64,000 bases of DNA from Clostridia bacterium (GTDB lineage Bacteria > Bacillota > Clostridia > Oscillospirales > Acutalibacteraceae). Made by a program: the position numbers and the translations under genes. Where the stretch lies: contig JAFSAC010000016.1 of the NCBI GenBank assembly GCA_017442265.1, positions 1 to 64,000 of the forward strand, given 5' to 3'. Position 1 is the stretch's first letter. Each line of letters starts with the position of its first letter. The notes under the pieces are model-generated. The model searched no databases. It was not told the DNA's origin and saw only the letters and a list, made by a program, of their open reading frames with translations. Shown in pieces: positions 23,807-32,068 of this stretch.

Positions 23807-25000
23807 TTAATGACCTCCTTGATAGCTGTCGGCTAACCGCCGGAATGCCTCTTCCGACCGCTCGATCTGTTCAAAGGACACGCAGTAAGCGATCCGTACA
23901 AAACCGGGCATACCGAAATCGTCGCTGGGAACGAGCAACAGCTCCTGCTCCCGGGCCCGTTCGCAAAAGGCGACGGCATCCGGTTCCAGCGAGCGCATAA
24001 ACAGGTAAAAAGCGCCGTCGGGTTTCACTACGTCAAATCCGCAATCGGTCAAAATCTCCAAAAGCCGCCGCCGGTTTCGGTCGTATGCCGTAATATCGGC
24101 GACAAGACCGATGCAATCTTTTACCATGTGCTGGAACAGACTCGGCGCACACACAAAGCCGAGCGCCCGTCCGGCGCCGCACACCGCATCAAACACGTCG
24201 GCGGCATCGGTGGCGGTAGGGGATACCAGAATGTATCCGATCCGCTCCCCGGGGAGGGAGAGGGATTTACTGAACGAGTAGCACACCACCGTGTCCGGGT
24301 AGTAAAGCGGGAGATACGGAACCTCCACCCCGCCGTAGGTAAGCTCCCGGTACGGCTCGTCGCTGATGAGATAAATGGGATGACCGAAGGCGGTTTCCTT
24401 TTCGGTCAGAATAGCGGCGATCGCTTTGACACTCTCCAAGGACAGCACCGCTCCGGTGGGATTGTTGGGGGAGTTTATAATGATCGCCCGGGTGTTGGGG
24501 GTGATCGCATGGCTGAGCGCCGTCGGGTCTACCTGAAAATCCTCCTCCCGGCACAATATCGGGCGCACGGTCGCCCCGGTGCGCTCGATAAACACGGTGT
24601 ATTCCGGGAAAAAGGGGGCGAGCACCACTACTTCGTCCCCCGGACCGACCAGCGCTGTCAGGGTGACGGTGAGGGAGGCGGCCGCTCCGGCGGTCATATA
24701 AATGAGTGCCGGCGAGGCGGCAAATCCGAAGGTATCCTTCACGTAATTCGCCACCGACTGCCGTACCTGCGGATCACCGGGAGCGGAGGTGTAGGCGTGT
24801 AGGGTGGCCGGGTCGGTGTTTTGAAGCAATCTTGACAGGGTCTCGGTTACCTGCGGGGGTGCGGGGATACTGGGGTTGCCCAGACTGAAATCGAACACGT
24901 TTTCAGCGCCGATCTCTACTTTTCGCTTTCGGCCGTATTCAAAGATCTCTCGGATGACCGACCGACGGCGGCCGAGCGCCAGCATATCCTTCTGAACCAT
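23807..25000 (-). CDS. PLP-dependent class I aminotransferase (probable aromatic aminotransferase)
   Basis: First gene of the aro operon, 397 residues. The fold type I features are clear: INSPNNPTGAV, SDEPYRELTYGG, and the PLP lysine in CYSFSKSLSLPGERIGY. As the only aminotransferase in an operon that ends in phenylpyruvate and hydroxyphenylpyruvate, it most likely makes phenylalanine and tyrosine. That assignment rests on context. The start at 25000 is 8 bases after AAAGGGG; an upstream in-frame extension is ignored. Confidence 0.88.
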   Translation of the reverse strand: MVQKDMLALGRRRSVIREIFEYGRKRKVEIGAENVFDFSLGNPSIPAPPQVTETLSRLLQNTDPATLHAYTSAPGDPQVRQSVANYVKDTFGFAASPALIYMTAGAAASLTVTLTALVGPGDEVVVLAPFFPEYTVFIERTGATVRPILCREEDFQVDPTALSHAITPNTRAIIINSPNNPTGAVLSLESVKAIAAILTEKETAFGHPIYLISDEPYRELTYGGVEVPYLPLYYPDTVVCYSFSKSLSLPGERIGYILVSPTATDAADVFDAVCGAGRALGFVCAPSLFQHMVKDCIGLVADITAYDRNRRRLLEILTDCGFDVVKPDGAFYLFMRSLEPDAVAFCERAREQELLLVPSDDFGMPGFVRIAYCVSFEQIERSEEAFRRLADSYQGGH

Positions 25001-25052
25001 AGCGGTTGCCCCTTTCTTATAAAACACTTTCCCTTATACATATATGCTAATA

Positions 25053-25080
25053 ATTATATACCGAATTTACGCGTAGTCAA
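25053..25080 (-). promoter_or_regulatory. Predicted promoter of the aromatic amino acid operon
   Basis: TTGACT (25075-25080), 16-bp spacer, TATAAT (25053-25058) on the minus strand. Only about 45 bases separate it from the start codon, too short for a T-box or trp-type leader. Confidence 0.7.
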
Positions 25081-25090
25081 GGGGTTTTTC

Positions 25091-25119
25091 TTGACTTTTG
25101 AGCGAAAAATCGGTACGCT
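25091..25119 (+). promoter_or_regulatory. Weak candidate promoter of the DUF1643 gene
   Basis: TTGACT (25091-25096) with a poor TACGCT -10 at 17 bp. It diverges from the aro promoter. Confidence 0.35.
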
Positions 25120-25143
25120 AATAGGAAAGAAGGGGGGATCACT

Positions 25144-25767
25144 ATGCATATTCCTGCATCGTCGATTGCGGCGCTTTCTGTTCAGCCGTTTGACCAGGCG
25201 CTTCAAGAGGAAGCCGTCATATCAAAGCCGTACGATCACGAGCGGTGGCTGTATCTTCCGTGTCGGTACACCGAATATCGGTACATCCTCGGCACCCGGG
25301 GACAAAAACCGCTCATCTGCATCGGGGTGAACCCCTCCACCGCCGAGCCGGGCAATCTGGATAACACCTTGAAAAGCGTGGAGCGGATCGCTAAAAATAA
25401 CGGCTTTGACTCGTTTGTGATGTTTAACGTGTACGCCCAGCGGGCTACCTCGCCGGACGATATGGATAAAACGCTTGACCCTCGCCTTCACCGGGAAAAT
25501 ATGCGGGCTTTTGATTGGCTGTTGTCCCGATCGGGGGACAACCCGACCGTGTGGGCGGCGTGGGGGGCGGTCATTGAAAAACGGGGGTACCTGCCCGACT
25601 GTGTCCGGGAGATGATTACGATCGGTCAGCGGTACGGTGCCAACTGGGTCACCGCCGGCAAACGCTCTAAACGAAAAGGGCATCCGCATCACCCGTTGTA
25701 TCTCAAAAGCGACAGTCCCTTAGACCCCTTTTCCGAGGTGGAGGAATATCTGTTATCTTTGCAATAA
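25144..25767 (+). CDS. DUF1643 domain-containing protein
   Basis: A 207-residue protein of the DUF1643 family, unknown function. The recognisable core is ICIGVNPSTAEPGNLDNTLKSVERIAKNNGFDSFVMFNVYAQRAT, here split over residues 58-100, followed by a WAAWGAVIEKRGYL segment and a His-rich GHPHHPLYL near the end. DUF1643 proteins occur in bacteria and phages with no settled role. It has GGGGGG as ribosome site, stands alone between divergent aro and convergent MATE genes. Confidence 0.85.
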   Translation: MHIPASSIAALSVQPFDQALQEEAVISKPYDHERWLYLPCRYTEYRYILGTRGQKPLICIGVNPSTAEPGNLDNTLKSVERIAKNNGFDSFVMFNVYAQRATSPDDMDKTLDPRLHRENMRAFDWLLSRSGDNPTVWAAWGAVIEKRGYLPDCVREMITIGQRYGANWVTAGKRSKRKGHPHHPLYLKSDSPLDPFSEVEEYLLSLQ

Positions 25768-25802
25768 AAAAACCGCTTGTCCCTTGGGACAAGCGGTTTT
25801 TC
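25765..25802. terminator. Bidirectional terminator, DUF1643/MATE
   Basis: AACCGCTTGTCCC stem, TT loop, perfect complement, flanked by A7 and T5. Confidence 0.9.
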
Positions 25803-25804
25803 AC

Positions 25805-27163
25805 TTATTCAGCTTCTGCCGGCAATTCTTTGGATTTTTGGATCCAGTAGACCAGCAAAATGAGGGTGGTAACTATCCAGGAGATCGGCCAGGATAGGTA
25901 TAACACGGTGAGAGAGGGGACAAGTTTGAACCAGGTGTAGATAATGAGAATCCGCACCCCACACACCCCGCCGATACAGGTGAGCATCGGCATCAGCGAG
26001 TGTCCCATCGCCCTCAGATTGCTGGAAAAGTTGTTCATAAATCCGCACAGGAAATAGGTCAGTGCAATGATCATCATACGAGCCGCGCCGTAGTCCACCA
26101 CCAGCTCATCCGGGGTGTAGAGGTGTAACAGCGGCCGCCGGAACAGTACCGCCAGCACTCCCATACCAAGGGCGGAAACGAGGGTGAGCAACAGACCGAC
26201 CCGGAGGATGCTCGGCACCCGGCGGTATTGCTTGGCACCGATATTCTGCCCGGTGAAGGTGAGTACTGACTGGGCAAAAGCATCCATCACCGTGTAGATA
26301 AACCCTTCGATGTTGCCGGAGGCGGTGTTGGCGGCGACCGCCACCGCCCCGAACGAGTTGATAGAGGATTGGATCAGCACGTTGGAAATGTTAAAGCAGG
26401 CGCTTTGTAGGCCGGCGGGCAGACCGATCCGCACGATATCTATAAAATCGTCCCGGCGGATTTTCAGTCGGCGCAAGGACAGCCGGGAAGGGGTGTGAAG
26501 CCGCCGTAACGCCATAATTACCAGTAAAGCGGAGAGGTATTGCGAAGTAATGGTGGCGATCGCCACCCCGGCGACCCCCAGGTGGAACACCAACACCAAA
26601 AATAGGTTCATTCCCACGTTGACCAGTCCCGACACGGTTAAAAAGTAGAGCGGACGGCGGGTATCACCGCCGGCACGAAGCACCGCGGCACCGAAATTAT
26701 ACACCAAAGCGGCCGGGAAACCGAGGGTGATAATCCGCAGGTACAGGGAAGCGCCGGCCATCACTTCGGCCGGGGTTCCCATCCAGGTTAGAAAGGTGGG
26801 GGAGAGTAAAAATCCGAAAAAACCGACAACAACACCGATGATACCGCCGAGCAGCATCGCGGTGTGGGTAGCCGATGCGGTCTTGCGGTTGTCGGCGGCG
26901 CCGATCGCGCGGGAAATGACCACGTTCGCCCCGACCGAGATGCCGATAAAGAAATTGAGCATCAGGTTGGTCAGAGAGGAGGTTGCTCCTACCGCGGCGA
27001 GCGCCTCGTGTCCGGTATACCGACCGACCACCACGAGATCGGCCGCGTTATATAACAGTTGCAGTACACCGGTGAGCATCAACGGGATCGCAAACCTCAG
27101 CAGGTGCGGCAGGATCGGTCCGCTCAGCATATCTACCGGGGCGGCCGATTTACGAAGGGTCAT
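25805..27163 (-). CDS. MATE family efflux transporter
   Basis: A 452-residue inner-membrane protein with about twelve hydrophobic segments in two similar halves, as in the MATE/DinF group. The N-terminal ILPHLLRFAIPLMLTGVLQLLYNAADLVVVG and the later INSFGAVAVAANTASGNIEGF are typical. Such pumps export cations, drugs or metabolites in exchange for Na+ or H+; the substrate cannot be read. The start follows AAGAGGCG. It is monocistronic with its own promoter. Confidence 0.92.
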   Translation of the reverse strand: MTLRKSAAPVDMLSGPILPHLLRFAIPLMLTGVLQLLYNAADLVVVGRYTGHEALAAVGATSSLTNLMLNFFIGISVGANVVISRAIGAADNRKTASATHTAMLLGGIIGVVVGFFGFLLSPTFLTWMGTPAEVMAGASLYLRIITLGFPAALVYNFGAAVLRAGGDTRRPLYFLTVSGLVNVGMNLFLVLVFHLGVAGVAIATITSQYLSALLVIMALRRLHTPSRLSLRRLKIRRDDFIDIVRIGLPAGLQSACFNISNVLIQSSINSFGAVAVAANTASGNIEGFIYTVMDAFAQSVLTFTGQNIGAKQYRRVPSILRVGLLLTLVSALGMGVLAVLFRRPLLHLYTPDELVVDYGAARMMIIALTYFLCGFMNNFSSNLRAMGHSLMPMLTCIGGVCGVRILIIYTWFKLVPSLTVLYLSWPISWIVTTLILLVYWIQKSKELPAEAE

Positions 27164-27199
27164 GAAAAAACGCCTCTTTTCGTGCGAGAAATCAGTATC

Positions 27200-27227
27200 A
27201 GTTTATCATTTTGGTCCGCTTTGTCAA
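27200..27227 (-). promoter_or_regulatory. Predicted promoter of the MATE gene
   Basis: TTGACA (27222-27227), 16-bp spacer, TAAACT (27200-27205) on the minus strand. Confidence 0.6.
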
Positions 27228-27361
27228 GCGACCGGCGAGAAAAAAGTTCATTTTCCGGAAAAATTAGAAAAAACACTTCCAAAACTACTAAAATTGAGGT
27301 ATGATAAGTCTATGTAGAACTATCTGCGCGGTTTTAGGTACCGCGATGAAAGGAGCGGCGT

Positions 27362-28327
27362 ATGAGCAAACAGTATGCGGTGTCTCTTTCTCAAATTATT
27401 GAGGAGCATTCGCTGGAGGTTTTGTACCTGCCGGAGCAGGGAGAACTCCGGGACGTGGTGTCCAGTGATATCCACCGTCCGGGACTGGCGCTGGCGGGAT
27501 TTTTCGAATATTTTGACAGCGAGCGGATCCAGGTGCTCGGCAAGAGTGAACTTGGTTTTCTGGAGGATCTGCCGGCGGAAACCCGGCAGGAGCGGTTGAA
27601 CGAACTGGCCGCTCACCGTCCGGCGGCGATCGTCATCTCCCGGGGATTAAATCCGCCGGAGGGACTGAAGGAATGCTGTGTCCGGGAACAGGTGCCGCTG
27701 CTTCGCACCAACGACACCACTTCCGGCTTTATGGCGGCGCTCATCAGCCGTTTGAACGTGCATCTCGCTCCCCGGGTGACCAACCACGGCGTGTTCGTGG
27801 AGGTACACGGTGAAGGAATGCTGCTGGTGGGTGACAGCGGGGTCGGTAAGAGTGAAACCGCCATTGAGCTTGTCAAACGCGGTCACCGGTTGATTGCGGA
27901 CGATGCGGTGGAGATCCGTCGGGTGTCCGATCGGACGCTGGTTGGCTCCGCTCCCGAAAAGATACGGCACTTTATTGAACTGCGCGGTGTCGGTATCGTC
28001 AACGCCCGGCAGATCTTTGGTATGGGTGCGGTGAAGATCACCGAAAAGATCGATATGGTGGTCCGGCTGGAGCCGTGGGATAACGATAAGGTGTATGACC
28101 GCATGGGACTGGAAAACGAGTTTGTGGATATCCTCGGTATCCGTCTGCCGCAGGTCACCATTCCGGTGAAGCCGGGACGGAACCTTGCGATCATCATTGA
28201 GGTGGCGGCGATGAACAACCGCCAGAAGAAAATGGGGTATAATGCGGCTTACGAGCTGATGCAGAACCTCGGTATGGCGGACGATCTCGAGCCGCCGAAG
28301 TTACAAAATCATTTGCATTGGGATTAA
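27362..28327 (+). CDS. hprK: HPr kinase/phosphorylase
   Basis: Phosphorylates and dephosphorylates Ser46 of HPr, the switch of carbon catabolite repression. The 321-residue protein has the P-loop GDSGVGKSE about residue 157, IADDAVEIRR, and the HprK signature LRGVGIVNARQIFG. The start at 27362 is behind AAAGGAG. A short hairpin (CGCGGT at 27327-27332, ACCGCG at 27340-27345) precedes the ribosome site. It heads the run hprK-glcK-murB-rapZ-whiA-dnaE. Confidence 0.95.
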   Translation: MSKQYAVSLSQIIEEHSLEVLYLPEQGELRDVVSSDIHRPGLALAGFFEYFDSERIQVLGKSELGFLEDLPAETRQERLNELAAHRPAAIVISRGLNPPEGLKECCVREQVPLLRTNDTTSGFMAALISRLNVHLAPRVTNHGVFVEVHGEGMLLVGDSGVGKSETAIELVKRGHRLIADDAVEIRRVSDRTLVGSAPEKIRHFIELRGVGIVNARQIFGMGAVKITEKIDMVVRLEPWDNDKVYDRMGLENEFVDILGIRLPQVTIPVKPGRNLAIIIEVAAMNNRQKKMGYNAAYELMQNLGMADDLEPPKLQNHLHWD

Positions 28328-28366
28328 AAAACAATCATAGATATTTCGATACAGGAGGAAAAGGAT

Positions 28367-29311
28367 ATGTACAGAATCGGTATTGACCTCGGAGGCACCA
28401 ACATCGTAGCGGGTGTGGTGGACGACAACTATAAAATTGTGGCGACCGCCAAATGCAAGACCGCTTGCCCCCGCCCGGCGGAGGAAATCATCGCCGATAT
28501 GGCGAAGGTGGCCCGTCAGGCGGTGGAAAAGGCCGGCATCACCATGGATCAGGTGAGCGGTGTCGGCGTGGGAAGCCCCGGGGTGTGTAATAAGGAGACC
28601 GGAATCGTGGAACGTGCCGCTAACTTAGGGTTTGAAAACGTCCCGGTGTGCGAGATGCTGGAAAAACTGCTGGGTAAAAAGGTGATTATCGAGAATGATG
28701 CCAATGCGGCGGCGCTGGGTGAATACACCGCCGGTGCGGCGAAGGGCGCGAAAAGCTGTATCTGCATTACGCTGGGCACCGGTGTCGGCGGCGGCGTTAT
28801 CCTGAACGGAGAGGTGTATTCCGGCTTTAACTTTGCCGGCACCGAACTGGGTCATATCGTCATCACGGTAGGCGGCGAGCCCTGCTCCTGCGGCCGTCGC
28901 GGCTGTTGGGAAGCGTATGCGTCTGCGACTGCGCTGGTGCGGCAGACCCGCCGGGCTATGGAACAGAACCGTGACAGCAAGATGTGGGAGATCGCCCCGA
29001 CCTTGGAGGATGTGGACGGCCGTACTGCGTTTGATGCAATGCGCGCGGGTGACGCGGTCGGAAAAGCGGTGGTGGATCAGTATATTTATTACGTGGCGGC
29101 CGGCCTTATTGATATGATCAATATTTTCCAGCCGGAGGTGCTGTGTGTCGGCGGCGGTATCTGTAAAGAAGGGGACACCCTGCTTTTGCCGCTGAAAAAG
29201 CATATTGAAGCGGAGCGCTTCAGTCAGTACAGTAAAAAGCAGACCCGCCTGTGCGTGGCTGAGCTGGGCAACGATGCCGGTGTTATCGGTGCGGCGTGCC
29301 TGATTGATTAA
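28367..29311 (+). CDS. glcK: ROK family glucokinase
   Basis: Phosphorylates glucose to glucose-6-phosphate. The 314-residue protein begins GIDLGGTNIVAGVV (ATP site), has the catalytic ENDANAAALGE region, LGTGVGGGVI, and the ROK zinc motif EPCSCGRRGCWEAYAS. It lacks a DNA-binding domain, so it is the kinase type, not a ROK repressor. Its place next to hprK fits a joint role in sugar metabolism and catabolite control. Confidence 0.92.
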   Translation: MYRIGIDLGGTNIVAGVVDDNYKIVATAKCKTACPRPAEEIIADMAKVARQAVEKAGITMDQVSGVGVGSPGVCNKETGIVERAANLGFENVPVCEMLEKLLGKKVIIENDANAAALGEYTAGAAKGAKSCICITLGTGVGGGVILNGEVYSGFNFAGTELGHIVITVGGEPCSCGRRGCWEAYASATALVRQTRRAMEQNRDSKMWEIAPTLEDVDGRTAFDAMRAGDAVGKAVVDQYIYYVAAGLIDMINIFQPEVLCVGGGICKEGDTLLLPLKKHIEAERFSQYSKKQTRLCVAELGNDAGVIGAACLID

Positions 29312-29345
29312 TTTTAAAAAAACGCAAGCGAAAGGAAGGGTATAG

Positions 29346-30260
29346 GTGGAGCTGAACGAGATTGTCCGGCTGGCAGAAAACAACGGCTGGGATGCACAAC
29401 CAAACGCGCGGTTATCCGCGTATACCACCTTTAAGGTCGGCGGTCCCGCCGACCTGCTTGTCACCCTCCCGGACGGAAAGGCGGCAGCAACGTTACTTGC
29501 CGCCTGTCGGGAGAAGGGGATTCCGACCTTGCTCCTCGGTAACGGCTCCAATCTCTTGGTCGGTGACCGGGGGGTTCGCGGGGTGGTGTGGCGATTGGAC
29601 CCGAAAACCGCCGCCTGCACCCTTCATTCGGACGGGGTAACCGTTTTTTGTGATGCCGGTTTGCCGCTTATACGGCTGTGCCGTTTTGCGGAAGAAAAGG
29701 TGCTCTCCGGCATGGAATTTGCCTTTGGCATTCCCGGTACGGTGGGCGGCGCCGTCTTTATGAATGCCGGCGCTTACGACGGACAGATGTCGGACGTGTT
29801 GGTGTCCGCCGAGATTTTGGAGAAAACCGGCGAGGTGCATACGGTGACGGCGGAACAGTTGCAACTGGGTTACCGCCACAGCGTGTGTATGGATACCGGG
29901 GCGATCGTTCTCGGAGCGACCTTGAAGCTGACCCCCGGTAATCGGGAGGAGATTTCAGCGAAAATGCGGGAGCTTTTATCCCGCCGTCGGGACAAACAGC
30001 CGCTTGAGTTTCCGAGCGCCGGTAGCTTTTTCAAACGTCCCACCGGTCATTTTGCCGGGGCGTTGATTGAAAACGGGGGACTGAAAGGGTTTTCGGTCGG
30101 CGGGGCAAAGGTGAGCGAAAAGCACGCCGGCTTTGTCATCAACACCGGGGACGCCACCGCCAAAGATATTTGTACGCTGGCTGAAGAAGTCACCCGCCGG
30201 GTGAAAGAACAGTTCGGGGTCACGTTAGAACCGGAAGTCCGCTTTGTGGGGGAATTCTGA
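29346..30260 (+). CDS. murB: UDP-N-acetylenolpyruvoylglucosamine reductase
   Basis: Reduces UDP-GlcNAc-enolpyruvate to UDP-MurNAc with FAD and NADPH. The 304-residue protein has the FAD-binding TFKVGGPADLLV, LLLGNGSNLLVGDRG, GIPGTVGGAVFMNAGAYDG, and catalytic Ser in PSAGSFFKRP. It starts at a GTG six bases after AAGGAAGGG-type purines. Downstream rapZ follows at once, an arrangement common in Clostridia. Confidence 0.95.
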   Translation: MELNEIVRLAENNGWDAQPNARLSAYTTFKVGGPADLLVTLPDGKAAATLLAACREKGIPTLLLGNGSNLLVGDRGVRGVVWRLDPKTAACTLHSDGVTVFCDAGLPLIRLCRFAEEKVLSGMEFAFGIPGTVGGAVFMNAGAYDGQMSDVLVSAEILEKTGEVHTVTAEQLQLGYRHSVCMDTGAIVLGATLKLTPGNREEISAKMRELLSRRRDKQPLEFPSAGSFFKRPTGHFAGALIENGGLKGFSVGGAKVSEKHAGFVINTGDATAKDICTLAEEVTRRVKEQFGVTLEPEVRFVGEF

Positions 30261-30261
30261 T

Positions 30262-31122
30262 ATGGAATTTATGATTGTAACCGGCCTGTCCGGCGCGGGG
30301 AAATCCCGTGCGGTGGATGCGCTGGAGGATATCGGCTATTATTGTGTGGACAACCTGCCGCCGGTACTTTTGGCGCAGTTTGCCCAGCTTTTTGCTGAGG
30401 CGCACCAGTCGGTGGAACGGGTCGCCCTGATCGTCGACTCCCGTGGAGCGGCGGTGATCGAGGATTTTGACCGGGGCTTAAAAGAGATGCAAGAACGGGA
30501 GATCCCGTATGAGATCATGTTTCTCGATTGTGACGATGAGGTGCTTTTGCGGCGGTTTAAGGAAACCCGCCGTCCGCATCCCTTGACCGAGATCGGGGAT
30601 ATTTCGATCAAAGAGGCGATCGCCCGGGACCGGCAGATATTACAGCACGTCAAACAGGCGGCGGATTATCTTATCGACACCTCTCGCCTGTCGGCGGCAC
30701 AGCTCAGAGAACAGATCGTTGCGATCTTCACCGAGCATCCCGAAACGGTGATGACCGTGCAGTGTATGTCCTTCGGTTTCAAGTACGGTACCCCGCGTGA
30801 TGCGGATATCGTACTGGATGCGCGCTGTTTCCCTAATCCGTTTTACGTGGATGACCTGAAAAACCGCACAGGACTGGAACCGGTGGTGCAGGACTACGTG
30901 CTGAACTGTGAGCATTCCCGGGAGTTTCAAAACCGGTTGTATCATCTGGTGGATTATATGCTGCCATTGTACCGCAACGAAGGAAAAAGCCGTCTTTTGA
31001 TTGCGATCGGCTGTACCGGCGGCAAGCACCGTTCGGTTACCTTTGTGGAAAAGCTGGCGGAACATTTACAGCAAAACGGCGCCCGTGTGGTGGTCAATCA
31101 CCGGGACATTAAGAAGTTATAA
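30262..31122 (+). CDS. rapZ: RapZ family nucleotide-binding protein (RNase adapter/YvcJ)
   Basis: A 286-residue ATP/GTP-binding protein. The P-loop is TGLSGAGKS at residues 6-14, a Walker B-like VALIVDSRG follows, and the C-terminal domain has FGFKYGTPRDADIVLDARCFPNPFY and IGCTGGKHRSVT. In Escherichia coli RapZ senses glucosamine-6-phosphate and steers RNase E; in Firmicutes the role of YvcJ is less clear. It sits 1 bp after murB and 16 bp before whiA. The yvcK gene usually found between rapZ and whiA is absent. Confidence 0.93.
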   Translation: MEFMIVTGLSGAGKSRAVDALEDIGYYCVDNLPPVLLAQFAQLFAEAHQSVERVALIVDSRGAAVIEDFDRGLKEMQEREIPYEIMFLDCDDEVLLRRFKETRRPHPLTEIGDISIKEAIARDRQILQHVKQAADYLIDTSRLSAAQLREQIVAIFTEHPETVMTVQCMSFGFKYGTPRDADIVLDARCFPNPFYVDDLKNRTGLEPVVQDYVLNCEHSREFQNRLYHLVDYMLPLYRNEGKSRLLIAIGCTGGKHRSVTFVEKLAEHLQQNGARVVVNHRDIKKL

Positions 31123-31138
31123 AGAGAGGAGGGATCGT

Positions 31139-32038
31139 GTGTCCTTTTCTGCAGATGTAAAAATGGAATTGGCGGCGATCCGTCCGAATAAGGGTTGCTG
31201 TCTTGCCGCTCAATGCTACGGAATGTTGGAATTTGCCCATGCGTATAACGGGGAGGAGATCTCCCTGCAGACCGAACTGAAGGTGGTGGCCGATACCTAC
31301 AGCGAACTGATCGCCACCTGTTGTTCGGTGCCGGCGCCGGAGGTTCAGTCCCGTCCCCGCCGGGGCGAGTTTTACATTGCCGAGGTGGAAGAAAGGTGGG
31401 CGCGCCGCCGGGTGCTGGAACGGTTCGGGCATACCGACCGGGATATGTCGGTGCGGCTGAATCGTGCGAATCTGGATTGTGACAGCTGTGTAGCGGCGGT
31501 GTTGCGCGGTGCCTTTTTGGTGTGCGGGGCGGTGAGTAACCCAGAAACCGGGTATCACCTGGAATTCAGTATGCCGCATTATCATTTGAGCCGGGATCTG
31601 ATGACCCTGTTGCGGGAAATGGATTTTTCGGCGAAATACATCTGCCGCCGCGGAACCCACGTCATTTACCTGAAAGAAAGTGAGCAGATCGCCGATTGCT
31701 TAACCTTAATGGGAGCGCAGAGCGCTTCTTTGGAAATGCTGGGCATTAAGGTGCTCAAAAGCATTCGCAACGACGTCAATCGTGCCGCTAACTGCGAGAC
31801 CGCCAATATTGATAAAACGGTGGCGGCGGCGACGGCGCAGATTCAGGCGGTGCGGCGGTTGGAGGAGGCCGGGGCGCTGAAAAGCTTGCCCGAAAGCTTG
31901 CAGAAGCTGGCGCATCTGCGGGTGCAAAACCCGGATATGTCCCTGCGGGAACTGGGTGAAAATTCCGACCCGCCGCTCTCCCGTAGCGGGGTGAATCACC
32001 GCCTGCAACGGATCATGGAGGCGGCCAACCATTTATAA
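31139..32038 (+). CDS. whiA: DNA-binding protein WhiA (sporulation/cell-division regulator family)
   Basis: A 299-residue WhiA. The N-terminal part is a LAGLIDADG-homing-endonuclease-like domain without nuclease residues (LNRANLDCDSCVAAVLRGAFLVCG). The C-terminal helix-turn-helix reads SLRELGENSDPPLSRSGVNHRLQRI. WhiA binds DNA and affects division and chromosome segregation in Firmicutes. A GTG start at 31139 follows AGGAGGG. An in-frame extension into rapZ is ignored. Confidence 0.94.
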   Translation: MSFSADVKMELAAIRPNKGCCLAAQCYGMLEFAHAYNGEEISLQTELKVVADTYSELIATCCSVPAPEVQSRPRRGEFYIAEVEERWARRRVLERFGHTDRDMSVRLNRANLDCDSCVAAVLRGAFLVCGAVSNPETGYHLEFSMPHYHLSRDLMTLLREMDFSAKYICRRGTHVIYLKESEQIADCLTLMGAQSASLEMLGIKVLKSIRNDVNRAANCETANIDKTVAAATAQIQAVRRLEEAGALKSLPESLQKLAHLRVQNPDMSLRELGENSDPPLSRSGVNHRLQRIMEAANHL

Positions 32039-32068
32039 ACGAAATCTGTAAAAAAGGAGTGCTCCCCT

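Noticed and set aside
25001-25052. A T-box or trp-type attenuator before the aro operon
   Set aside because: The leader is about 45 bases and lacks the T-box sequence or a paired terminator.
25805-26048. Alternative frames within the MATE gene suggesting a frameshift
   Set aside because: The main frame is continuous over the full family length with all membrane segments; the others are shadows.
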